NCBI GenBank assembly: GCA_016785225.1
Contig: JAFBJZ010000510.1
Span: 2,666,001 to 2,730,000, forward strand
From: Psettodes erumei
Lineage: Eukaryota; Chordata; Actinopteri; Pleuronectiformes; Psettodidae
Length of the DNA: 64,000 nt
Direction of reading: 5' to 3'
Shown: positions 1-11,288 of the stretch, one piece after another
How the letters are laid out: each line of letters starts with the position of its first letter
Numbering within the stretch: the stretch's first letter is position 1
Program-made: the position numbers and the translations under genes
The notes under the pieces: model-generated
Told to the model about the DNA's origin: nothing
The model's database searches: none
The model's input: only the letters and a program-made list of their open reading frames with translations

Positions 1-95
1 CTGCTCTTTGCCCCATGATGATGATGAATGAATGATGAAAAAAAAAAATGCAGTCAGTAAATTTGAGGACATTCATTTTACAAATCATCTTATTG

Positions 96-101
96 TTTAT
101 T
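96..101 (-). promoter_or_regulatory. candidate polyadenylation signal for the TRIM gene
   Basis: The plus strand reads TTTATT here, which is AATAAA on the minus strand, about 375 bases beyond the TRIM stop codon. The surroundings are AT-rich. It is the best-placed canonical hexamer, but such hexamers are common in AT-rich DNA, so this is suggestive only. Confidence 0.35.
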
Positions 102-472
102 GATTTTTTGTTTTGTTACACACATATATATATACAGAAAGCATAATCATATTCTAAAACACAACACAACAGTAGATTGAATTCCCTCATCACTGTACGT
201 GTTTGAAGTCTGAAGTTAAAAACAGAGCAGAGCAGATATCTCTTTGCTCACTAAATAAAAGAGCTGAAACACAGCGTATGCTAGTTAACTAGCCATCAAT
301 GCTGTGCTGCCCTGAACGTTTCTGGAGCTGTCCCATCATCTAATTTGTCCATTTCATGCAGGCATCTTATTATTGTCACATGCAAACTGATGTGATGCAA
401 GACAGATTTGTGAGGACTGTGATAATAACATGCACTTTAATCTGATTCAGTATCATTTAGTTTCAGTTTGGC

Positions 473-1522
473 TCACAGTTGTGTCCAGAGGACTTCCTCT
501 TTAAGCTCGCGGCGCTCCTTTTGGGCTTGAGACTTGATGGCAGGCTTCGCCGCTCCACTCTTGGATGAAGTGTCACAGAAATCAGTATCACAACAGGACC
601 GCCTCTCTCCAGCTCTGCCCCCCAGAAACAGCTGTGGGTCCTGGACCAGTGTTTTGGGGTCCAGAGGGTCGATTAGCTCCATCTGCATGCTGTATAAGAT
701 GTTGAAGGCCAGGTTGTTCAGGTGTTTGTTCATGTCTAGCAGAGCTCCTGGGATCAGCTGGGGATCATTCAGCTGGAGACAGCGGAGTATTTCGGCCGCA
801 CTCTTGTATCTGTGCAGGAATGAGACGTCTTCGGCTCTCAGCACCTCCTCTGTAGCCCTGGCCGTGTCTGAAAGAGCTTCTATCTCTCTGCTCACAACCT
901 CACTCTGCCTCTTCATCGCCTGTATCTTCTGCTGCTTCTCCTTCCTCAGCGCAAAAATCCTTGCCATTTCTTCCCTATGTAGAAACTCGTGAAGCACTGA
1001 GACAGCCATCTTAATCTGCCTTTCTGTTTCATGTGCCTGAGCATCAATCTCTTTCACTGTTTGATCAAAGTTTCCTTTAATGTCTCTGAGGAGCTCCAGG
1101 TTCTCCTGCAGGGGCCTCTGGAGTTCCTGCATGGCCTCTTTGAAATCCCGAGCGGCTTCGTCAATGGGACTGAAGCTGTGGTTTTTGTGCGCCTCTGAGT
1201 ACAGACAGACGACGCACACCAGCTGCTGATGGTCCAGACAGAAGAGCTTGAGTTTCTCAAAGTGCAGGCCGCAGAGACTCGCAGGGCCGACTGGAGCTGT
1301 GTCCGATAAAAAGGCCTCACACAAATTCCTCAGTGCCAGGTTTTGAGGTGGATTGTACAGTGGAGAGCTTCTCTTACAGACCGGACACTCTGTTGTGCTC
1401 CCTGTCCACCACTGCTGCCAACAGGCTCTACAGAAACTGTGGCTGCACAACAGGAGCACGGGATCTCGAAAGATTTCCCGGCAAAAGGGACAGAATAGAT
1501 TCTCCTCCGAGCATGACGCCAT
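473..1522 (-). CDS. TRIM35-like RING/B-box E3 ubiquitin ligase, SPRY-less
   Basis: The frame encodes 349 residues from an ATG at 1522 in good context (G at -3, G at +4). An N-terminal C3HC4 RING has Cys11, Cys14, Cys26, His28, Cys31, Cys34, Cys46 and Cys49, so E2-dependent ubiquitin ligase activity is expected. A B-box2 follows (Cys84, His87, Cys95, Asp97/His98, Cys103, Cys106, His112, His115). A Glu/Lys/Arg-rich coiled coil spans about 125-255 and should drive antiparallel dimerisation. The text around the B-box and the pre-SPRY linker resembles fish TRIM35-like/NF7-like proteins. Those proteins normally continue into a PRY-SPRY domain of about 180 residues, but this frame runs only about 45 residues past the PRY entry, through a Cys- and Lys-rich tail ending in TGA at 473-475. 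I see no SPRY coding sequence in 1-472. The gene may be a true short TRIM, or a SPRY exon may lie left of the window. The exact orthologue is not recognised. Confidence 0.88.
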   Translation of the reverse strand: MASCSEENLFCPFCREIFRDPVLLLCSHSFCRACWQQWWTGSTTECPVCKRSSPLYNPPQNLALRNLCEAFLSDTAPVGPASLCGLHFEKLKLFCLDHQQLVCVVCLYSEAHKNHSFSPIDEAARDFKEAMQELQRPLQENLELLRDIKGNFDQTVKEIDAQAHETERQIKMAVSVLHEFLHREEMARIFALRKEKQQKIQAMKRQSEVVSREIEALSDTARATEEVLRAEDVSFLHRYKSAAEILRCLQLNDPQLIPGALLDMNKHLNNLAFNILYSMQMELIDPLDPKTLVQDPQLFLGGRAGERRSCCDTDFCDTSSKSGAAKPAIKSQAQKERRELKEEVLWTQL

Positions 1523-3676
1523 TTCCCTCACAAGCAAGCGAATACAGCCGGCAGATAGCAGGAACAGTCAAGACCAGCCTCCTCCAGAAAGTCTGCTGAA
1601 GTTGCAGTATCTCCACTGTTCCCGTCTGTGGCTCGTCTCTCTTTGTGGGTTTTGCCTGGACACTTTTCCAGTTTGCTGTTATAGATGTGAGCGGGAGACT
1701 TTCCTCCTTTTCTTGTGCAGCTCCAGTAAGAGCTCATTGCTGAGCCATAAATGTTGAACTATGAACTTTTATTAGTTCCGGGGTGTTTTATTACAGGAGC
1801 TGAAAATTGTACACTGATACTGACACAATACATTTACATAATCCACATCTGCTCCCTGTTCCAGCAACACTGCTAATTCATGTAAACTCAGCATCAGTCA
1901 CAAAATCAGCAGTTTTTTTTAGGTGAATTGTGACCATGTTATCTTAACTGGCTTCAATGTCACCAGTAACATGCTGATGACATTTCTGAAATGTCATCTC
2001 AACTCTGTATGAAATGCTTGCTCATGTTTTCAGGCAATAAACACCACCTTTGTACGAGTAGCTTACTAAGAGGAAATATTTTGTTTTTATTGATACCTGT
2101 TGATTATCTGCATGTCCGTCTTCATCTACAAACTAGCCAGCTAACTATACACATCATCTTCTCTTTTTCTTCATCCATCCATCCATCCATCCTGTTCAGG
2201 GGCCTGAAGATGATGCTTATAGTTTGAGTTTATGTGTTCAAGTCTTGGAGACCTGGTTGAGCCTTCGTTTTAGTTTATTTGTCAGATCTTATTTTAGACT
2301 TGCCTTTTTGACTGAATAGTTAATATAATGCAGCAAATTTGAAAAAAATGAATGAGTGTGTGGGAAAAAAAGGAAAGACTGCAGATGTAGAGGATGAAAG
2401 AGGAGGAGGAGGAGAGAGGAAGAGGAAGAGAAGCCGAGAGGAAGGAAATCTCAGAGGAGATTAAACTGCTGAGCTCCAGCTTGGCTGAATGTTCCGTTGC
2501 TTTTCATTTCTCTCTGCGTCTGTGGTTCTTTCCTGTTCTCTGATGAAATGATTGTTCGATGTTACTTAATTCAGGTGAAAAAAGCGGAGTGATTTGGAAA
2601 AGACTGCTCTTATTTTCGAGTCATAGAAGTGTTTCAGGATGCTCACTCAGCCTGGCTTCGTCTGTCTTTAGCTGACTTTCTCTTTCTCTGACTCATTTAA
2701 CGAACAGACATTTCATCCCTTCATCTCCTGTGCATGAAGGTCAGATGAGAATTTATGTGTGTGTGTGTGTGTTTCTACAGTTGGATACCAGATATATCAA
2801 AAGGTCAGGCAGTGATATACTGTAGCTCTCTAATTGGCTCATCACTCACTCACTTACTGACTTGTTACTGGTGAAGTGGAAACACTGCCATGGATATGTA
2901 GTCAGCTTTGCATGTTTCTGAAATGTGATATTTCAACATGACTTAACAGACTATACTGTTTTTGTTTTGTGACGAGCTGTGATCTTCAGGTGGAGGGAAT
3001 TATATTAGGGAATATTCCGACATTAATATGAGAGTTGGGATCAGGTTTTTTTTGTATCTAATCATCAACTTTTCGCAGTGAGTAAAAGGTTTAAATGAAA
3101 CATTTTATCTGATTAATGTGCCTCTCTGCATGTCCCTGTCTGTAATCAGTCAGTGATGACCTGTAAGGTAAAAGCAGCTTGTAAATACCTGTATGCAACA
3201 CCTGTTGTTTCAACGCATCCTATTTAATCAACCGGTCACGTGCTCTGCTGCTCCCGCCTTCACATATTCATTAAAATGTTTGTGTTTAGCTGTGACCTGT
3301 AAAAGTTCCACCCAAAAGGATTCAATAGGGGATTTGATAACTGCATTCATATTTCAAATGCTACTGAGCCCCAACTTCATTATGATCAATTCACTGCAGT
3401 TCATGTAGCATGTTTTTCAATGCCTCATGCCTCATCATATTTTTAAGATTTTTTTTCCAATAATGTGGCAAGAGCAGTCTTGAAAAAATGTGTGTAACAT
3501 TTGTGTAATGGGGTAATATTGTTGCTGTTTACTGCAGTTTTCCCACAGATGTGAGGTTTTCCAGTGTTTTTGGACTTCTTCAACTTTGCCTCTCATCTCT
3601 ACACTGCAGTGTTTGTTTTTTTCTGGACATAAGAGTGCGTCTGTGTGAGCTTCTGTTCTTGGATGTGGGACAGTGC

Positions 3677-3720
<44 letters not shown>

Positions 3721-4172
3721 ATGCCCAGTGCCTGAACACCAGTATGAGAGCAGCATCAGTCCTCTCCCCTCCAGCACAATGATTTCCATCTTGTCTTTCC
3801 TCCAGTCCACACAATGGACTGTTACGATACACATATGCTGGTACTTCTATTTTTGTGAGGACCTATTTTTTCACATAATGCACTCTGAAGCCCATATCTT
3901 TAACCTTTACTATCACTACATACTTGCCCAGCAACTTTTTCACTTTCGAGTAATCCATGTAATGTTCCTTTCTTCCATCCTTAATTCTTCCCTGTTACTA
4001 CTTTGCTCATCCTACCATCTTTCATAAGATTTGTTCCTTCCTACCTTCCTGCCATATGCACTTCCTTCCTTCTTGTGACCTCCCTTCCTCTCATGCTCCC
4101 TGAACTCATCTTCCTCGTATTCTCCGGAAATTTATGTATTTTAATTGAACTCTCTCTCTCCTTCTCTCCCAG
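1523..4172. other. intergenic region between divergent TRIM and akap6
   Basis: This interval separates the TRIM start codon from the first akap6 exon. It must contain the TRIM 5' leader and promoter, and possibly non-coding leader exons of akap6, but I cannot place a transcription start. Visible content includes a short (CATC)n run near 2166-2192, a purine-rich GAGGA patch near 2395-2450, a (GT)n run at about 2755-2772, a long (GT)n array at 3680-3719, and C/T-rich sequence at 3960-4170 leading into the akap6 acceptor. A 69-codon minus-strand frame (1528-1737) ends six bases before the TRIM ATG and could be an upstream ORF in its leader. No CpG island is evident. Confidence 0.55.
3680..3719. 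repeat. (GT)20 microsatellite
   Basis: Uninterrupted GT dinucleotides, 40 bases, in the region upstream of akap6. Confidence 0.97.
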
Positions 4173-4238
4173 TTTTCACAGATGAAGCTCGTCCGCCCAC
4201 ATTAGGAATCCTGTGCCTCTCTCTCCCTCTCTCGCACC
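4173..4238 (+). other. akap6: akap6 5' UTR portion of the first coding exon
   Basis: A strong polypyrimidine tract (TCTCTCTCTCCTTCTCTCCC) precedes an AG at 4171-4172, suggesting that this leader is joined by splicing to an upstream non-coding exon. A second possible AG lies at 4180-4181. The leader ends in the context CACCATGA, which is favourable for initiation at 4239. The upstream exon and the promoter were not identified. Confidence 0.55.
4182..4205 (+). promoter_or_regulatory. seven-codon upstream ORF in the akap6 leader
   Basis: An ATG at 4182 opens a frame of seven codons that closes at TAG (4203-4205), 33 bases before the main ATG. Its context is weak (C at -3, A at +4), so leaky scanning or reinitiation would be expected. 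It exists in the mRNA only if the acceptor at 4171-4172 (or another one upstream) is used; if AG 4180-4181 is used, the exon would begin exactly with this ATG. Confidence 0.4.
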
Positions 4239-4474
4239 ATGAGCATTGTAGCTCTCTCACCCGTGGCCCCTGAGCCACCTTCCCCCATGGTCACCTCTGT
4301 CACGCCCGTCACTCCGACTGTGGACCCTGATGACTCCACCTCCCCCGCCGGCACCACCGACCCTCTCAGCTCGGATCTGGACCGTCAGTCCCAGTATGGG
4401 GCCTCATCGCAGGGCCCCAGCCGAGGCATCCTTCCTGGTGGAGTCCCTCACCTGGGTCGAGACCCCTCCAGGAG
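4239..4474 (+). CDS. akap6: akap6 exon 1 of the coding region (start codon)
   Basis: This exon encodes residues 1-78 plus two bases of codon 79. The N-terminus MSIVALSPV resembles the MSVTLSPL near the start of human AKAP6. The rest is a Pro/Ser/Thr-rich, disordered and poorly conserved segment. The donor AGGAG|GTAACA at 4475 leaves phase 2, and read-through would hit TAA at once (4476-4478). A good Kozak context (A at -3) supports the ATG. Confidence 0.82.
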
Positions 4475-7126
4475 GTAACAGATCAGCCATGATGATGAGG
4501 CAGTTGGAGGAGTGATTATATTTTTCAATGTATATCATTGTCAGGAGGGACAGCAGGGTTACAAAATGAATTTAAAAGCTCATTAGATGATTTAGATTAC
4601 ATGTGTTCATTTGTCTCTTTGTTATTGTAAAAACACTGATCAATGTCTTATATATCTTATGTATCTATGTGTCGTTGGTCAAAGGTCAAAGAAACCTCCT
4701 CCCCTTCACACTGGGGCCGACTGGAAGGTGGTCCTCCACCTGCCGGAGATCGAAACATGGCTGAGGATGACCAGCGACAGAGTCACGCAGCTCACACACT
4801 CCGTGGGACAAGACGGCGACAACAGGCACGTGGACGTCCACCTGGTGCAGCTCAAGGTAAGCATGGACACTTGGTGTCTGTCTCACCGACAGACAACAAG
4901 TCGTTGGACATCGCCTGCTTTGTTCAGAATGGCAGAGCCATCCCACAATGCAGTGTGCAGACACATCATCTATCTGTCTATTCAGACTTTGTCTGAAGTC
5001 ATTGTCAGGTCAGTTAATTAAAGTAATATCCTTCCATGATGCTGGAGATGGAGGATAAGATGCTGTCCCAAAGACTTTCAAGACAGGAAGTCAACCGTTT
5101 CCCTTTATCTACCAGTTTGTGTGCCGATCTTCTGCCTTGAGTTTTACATTTGTTTAGTTTTTTTGAAGTGTCAGCAACAACTGCCTTGAGGCAGGTTCCA
5201 TCAGAGCTTCTCAGTGTGGGATGCAGAGGGTCCAGATACAGGTCTGGTTTGGAGTTTGACAGTCCAGTATCTGGACACTCCCTGTGCAAATACAGTGTGT
5301 TGGTAATAAATAATCTGAACCCTGCTTAAATGAACTTCAAAGCCTGCCTCACTGAACAGAAGGCCATAAGCATCAAATACAGTCAGAAACTGAGATTATC
5401 TGACATCAGGGAAGTAATAATCCTGGCAGCAGAGCAGGCGTCTTCTCTCCATGTCACCTCTGCGTGTCCAAGCACAGGAGAACATGTATTGATGCCTCGT
5501 GTTGAATTAATGAGGACGGTAGAACGTCAGTCGATTCCACTGTCTGACCTCAGGCAGTAAACTTCCCATAATGCCCTTCCTCTCTCCACGGGCCATGGTG
5601 TTACGTAAAGACTGGCTTACACAGATCACGTCGGCCATTTGTTCATGGTGTATGCAGCCTTCCAACTGCTGAGCAGTCAGCATTTGACTCTTCATCATCA
5701 ATCTAAATCCCTCAGTTTGATTCCATTCCCCCTCCTCCTCGTGTTTAATTCACTCCGCCTGTGAAGAATTTCAATCCCTTGAAAAAGCTGAGCATTTCTA
5801 AAAGTCTTCCAGGAGAGATACCCCTGAAACACGACAAAACGGTCTTAGCTCTGACTGAAAAACTACAGTCTAAATATATAAAACTGATGCAGATGTGAAT
5901 TGTCCTATGTACGCTGCGGCAATTCCATTCATTTATTCATAAAAATACCATTTTATAATGTCCACATTCTGTTCACATGGGGGGGTGTTTTTAACCACAG
6001 TGACTCAGATGTTTCTCTTCATCAGGCTGCTGCTGCTCAGAGGGTTTATTTACTGTCTCTCCTCCACTCCATGCTCTGTGAATAAAACATGGCAGCAGCA
6101 GCAGCAGCAGCCATCATCCAGTAATGGCTGCAGACTCTCTGATGCTTAACACACTTGTGGGAAAGTGAAGAGGAGGTAGGCTGAGTTTGAGCGAGACAGA
6201 GAGGATGCTTTCTATTTCCTGTCAGGGATCTTCTCTGCAGCTGAGTCATGCTGCGTCATGGATGCACTCTCATGCTGGCTTTCTTTTCCCCCTCATCCAC
6301 AAAGTTTTCTGGGAACCTGAAATCTCACCTGTGTTTCCACAGGAGGAACCAGTGTCCATATTTAGTTCCTCAGTTACAGTTCAGATCACGACTCCTCAGA
6401 ATTGTGTCTTTAACAACCGTTGGCTCTTTTTTAAATTAGCTGTTGGATTTCAGTGCCCTTAGGATGCAGTACATGCAGAAAGGAATGCACACAGTTAGTG
6501 AGATTTGGATCAGTGTGATTTGGGTCCTTCATGGTTCTTGAGGCTCCTTACTTTCCACACCTGTTTGGTTGTAAATGGTTATTTATTTAAGAGCATGCAT
6601 ATTTTGTCCATGATGACAAATAAGATGAAAAGGTGTTATTTCTGTTATCCTCTCTTGAGTATCAAACCCACCTTCAGTAGGAGGAGAAAGGTTTGTCGTT
6701 TGCCAGTGAGTGAATGTGGCTGGAGCAGTGGAGGTGGTTAAAATATTGTTCTTTAAAACTACCTGACGAGATGGCTGCTCATTGAAGGGCCAGTAGGCTT
6801 GTAGTTTAACTGGAGGTTCTTGTAAATATTTGTCTTGGTTGGTAAATTGATGCACGAGGCTGGAATCTGTAACACATGACATTTATTTAGTCCTGTAGAT
6901 TTGTTGCTCTCAGCTGATTTCATTGGACTTTGAGGATTGACACATACATGTGCCGTACATGTTTGTGCTGAATACATGAGGACCCTCACTAAACCAATGT
7001 GACAGCATCACGAGCCCTTTGTTTTCAGATTACACAACTCTGAGGGTTTTGTAATGTGTGTGGTCACTGGATGTACTGGCTCCCTGCCGGGGTCTGGGAA
7101 GTGACAAGGTCAGACATATAGAGACC

Positions 7127-7160
<34 letters not shown>

Positions 7161-9808
7161 TCTTCGTGAGAGTGTGTGTATGTGAAAGATAGGGTTACAA
7201 CTGCAGCTTTGTGTTGTGGGTGACTGATGTCACTCGGACTGTGTGTGTGTCCTTTTCAGTGTGTTTGCACACATTTAATTTTCCACTACAGATACTTCTG
7301 CTCATCGAACCAACTTCTAATTTTTTAAAACCCAATTTTCCTAAACAAACATACATATTAAAGAGTAACTTAACACCAGGCTGAGCTCTTAAGAGTGGAG
7401 CAACCTGATTGCGCCGCCTGGTGGCGAGAACCAAAATGTGCTGTAAATACTGGAAAGTGGGTGCTGTGAATAGAATCTTGATAACCCTGTTTTTACCTAG
7501 AATTCAGAATAAATGCTATGATTTATTTGATGTTTATTAGACTCAAATCCTACATCATACTGAGACATACAAGTAAATGTAACATGATCCAAACATGTAC
7601 ATTTTATATTATCTCGTCGCTTAAAATCCAATCCATCCAATCGTTTTATGTATGAGGCTCCTGCTTTTCTTTTTTCATTAACCATCCTTATTATTGTTAT
7701 TACACTGCAGCCTAACATTGAATTAAGTCACTCTCTCTCTTCAATTCTGACGTAAAAATGGAAGCAGACTTCTTCCATCTTCCAAGTCTTTGTCTTTATT
7801 GTCATGACAACAGTCAGTCTTCTATCCTTCGTCTGATTTAGGATTGGCAGCTTGTCAACAAAGAGGACAATAAAACACAGTGGAGGAAGGACAGATTCAA
7901 AGCTGCATTCAGGGCTGAAAGGCAAAAACAAACACAGTTGTGATACCTTCTGTTTTTGTTCACGTGTTCTGCACGTGTTCTCACACCTCTGTCAGTTTGT
8001 GTTGGCATCAGATGTAAGCTGCAGCTGCCAGGAAATCATAACCAATTAGTGAGCGGCAGCAGTCAAACAGAGAGGTCACATTCCCCTTCATCGTCTTTCT
8101 ACTCCAGACACTTATGTTAAAAAAAAGTCACTGGTATTTTAGAACAAAAACGTGTGCGATCTTAAGCTTGTTTTTACCTTCCAACAGCAGAAAACAGATT
8201 CGTCTGAATGATGGTGGCTGCACATTTTGGCATCATGTTCTCTCTGTTTTGTTTATGCTGGGGATGGAACCAAACTGCAGCTGCACCGCTGATGGTTTGC
8301 ACTTAAATTATAGTGAGCTGTTAATTTGTTACAGTAAGTCGCCATTTATTTAGATGTCCTCATCCGTTTCATCTCAGTTCAATCATTGAGCTTGTGAAGG
8401 GCTGATGCTGTGTCAGTGCTCATTCACTGGTCGACAGCTCCATCTAGTGATAAATCTGTTGTATTACAACGCTGTCAGAATTATAGACGCTGCCATGACA
8501 ACATGACGCTGAAGGTGGATATAGGTGGATATAGTTAGTATATATATAGTTGTTTTTTTTTTATTCAGATCTACATATAGCTGACTCCATATTGTAAAAT
8601 AAGAAGATGTTGCAAAAAAGTAGCAACAGAAATGAATATTTGAACATCAGTTAATATGTATACATATTTATATACATATAAACATGTATACATTTCATTT
8701 TGTTCACATGTCCACATTCTGCATCTCCACAAGGGCTGTTGAAAAATAAAGGCTGCTGATTGGCTGATAGAAACTACTAGTCTGCTTCCATCAAAAGAGA
8801 ATGATATACATTTCCAAACATTGGTAAAGCTCACTAATAACAAGTTGTATCTGATTTATTTAATTCAGTTCAATTAAGTTAAAATGAAAGCTATGACAGT
8901 TGCAGAAGCATCTGGGATGATAGCCCAGTTTCCAGATATGACAGATTAACTCAGGATTCTGGAAAGTCACTGGATCCGGCTGCTTCGTAGTTTGAGCACA
9001 CAGCAGAGGGGTGTGATTATCAGCTTTGGACAGGCTAATTGACAAACTAACTCCAACTCTGAAGCTCTATATTATTGTTAGATTCATTTTCCCACCTCTG
9101 TGTGAGTAAAGTGAGCAAAGTCACTGCTAACTACAGATATTTGTTTAGGGGCCTGTGAAGAATTGTGTTTTGTATTTAAGTTGTTTTAGCACCACCAGCA
9201 GCTCTGTATTTAGTAGGCGAGGCTCTTCAGAATCCAGCACACCTGGATACACTCCTGTCAGGGTTTGCAGTCGCAAATATCTGGCGTGTAAATGCACAGC
9301 GGCTCGACACAGAGAGTCTGGGTTGGACTCAAGGCCCAAGCTTTATTTGACTTAATTGTGGGTGTGGCGTTGGCAGATGGGAGCAGACAGATCGCCAGAG
9401 CAGACTGCTGTTTGAAATTGGATTCACGCCTCCGGTGATCTCGCCCTCTTTTTCTTTTTTCTTCATCCTGTCCTCGCTGCTCTTTTTGTGCTTTGTTTCT
9501 TTCTTTTATCCTCTCCCTTTTTCTATTCTTCTCGCCCTGTGTCTGTCTCCCTTCCTCTCTCTGTCATATTTATAATGCGTTTGCCTGCAGGGCATTTTTC
9601 TATAACCTGACCTTGCCACGGAGCGACTGTAGGACATGATTATAGTGATGCAACCGCTGTTTCTGTGTGTGTGTGTGTTGGTATGCCAGCCTCTCAGCCA
9701 TTCTTAGCATCCGGCTGCAGGCGGTGTGTAACAGCTGCACGGAGAATGTCCTGGGCTGCTCTGAGAGGGAGAGGCTGTTGGTGCGAACACACAGTACATG
9801 TCATATTG

Positions 9809-9845
<37 letters not shown>

Positions 9846-11066
9846 GACTTGCTCACGTGTTCCATCAGCAGACAGACACACTGACTTTATAATGTCATCA
9901 CAAAGGGCAGTGGAAATTGTAATAAAAAATCCTGAAGAAGATTTTAAAACATTTAGATATGCACAGTTTTAAAAAACAATAGTTTGTTTTGCACCACATT
10001 CTGTATATATCAGTATATTCATCACCAAAACACTTCATTTTACTGTAATATCTTCATTGTTGTTGTTAGGTGCTTATGGTACTAGTTGGCAGTGGCAATG
10101 ATTCATGTTCAATCATGTCAATTATTGTGAACCACCACGATCTGATTTTTACAGTAGACACAATCTGTGTGTCCTTGCACAGCTTTATTTAAACACAGGC
10201 CAGAAGCTGCTGTCTCCCAGCTGTCCTGATATTCCTGTCGCCTGATGTCACTGTTGCCGCTATGTCCGGAATCCTGGGAACTGCCCTCAACATGGAGAGA
10301 TGGATATTAATGTAAAAGGATAAAGGAGGGAAGAAGGAAGGCAGCAAGGAAAGTAGGAAGCATGAGTTGCTGGTTTGAGAGGTTCAGCTGACCTTTTCAA
10401 CTTGCTCACACTCAAGTATCATCACTGTCATCGTGTGTTTAAAGTCACATAGTAGTCTGGAATTTTTTTGTCCCCGCTGAAACCTTGAAATCAGTCTTCT
10501 TCTTTGAAACAACAAAAGATGCGGTTGCCACAGTAACTGCACGAGTAGAGAACACGATCAAACACTCCTGGCGTAAGCTCTTTTTAAATGTGAAATATGT
10601 GACATTGTTGGCTTCAGCCAGAGACCTAGTGCTTTTAATATAGTTGTTGGTGAGGTCAAAAGTCATAACTCTGCTAAGCTATTGATCAGTTTCATCACTG
10701 AATTATGGTTATATTCAGACTCTTGTTTAAATCCCGTTTGCTCCTGTTTTTCTCCATTCATTCATCTATTTTCATATATGATAAATGAAAACTGACGAGT
10801 TTTTATTTATCACCTGATGTGATATGAACAGAATCTAATCAACAAACATGTCTCTCACACTGATTCATAGTTGAAGAGGTGGTGGACTTTGACACAGTGA
10901 TGTTGGAATATGGTACCACATGTAATCTCTGGCTCTGCACGTTCAACCTTGTGCTCCAGCTGCAGCCTCAGTGCTAATTTGAAGCTATTCAAATCAGGCT
11001 TGTGTTGAGGTGAATGTTTTTCTTACTGTGAGAGGGAGAGGGCAAGAGGGAAAGTACAACAGAGTG

Positions 11067-11100
<34 letters not shown>

Positions 11101-11253
11101 TTGAGGTGGTAGCAATGACACTCAGTCTATAGCTGCAGTGTGTGTTTGTGTGTGAGGGGGTGTGGGTGGGTGAGGTTGGTCCTAAAATAACCTCCCCAAC
11201 TGTTGTCACCCCTCCTCTCCCCAACACCAACACCCCCAGCAAGAAACAGGTCA

Positions 11254-11288
<35 letters not shown>

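Noticed and set aside
534..992. 152-codon plus-strand frame
   Set aside because: Shadow of the TRIM coding sequence on the other strand; the minus frame has all RING and B-box residues.
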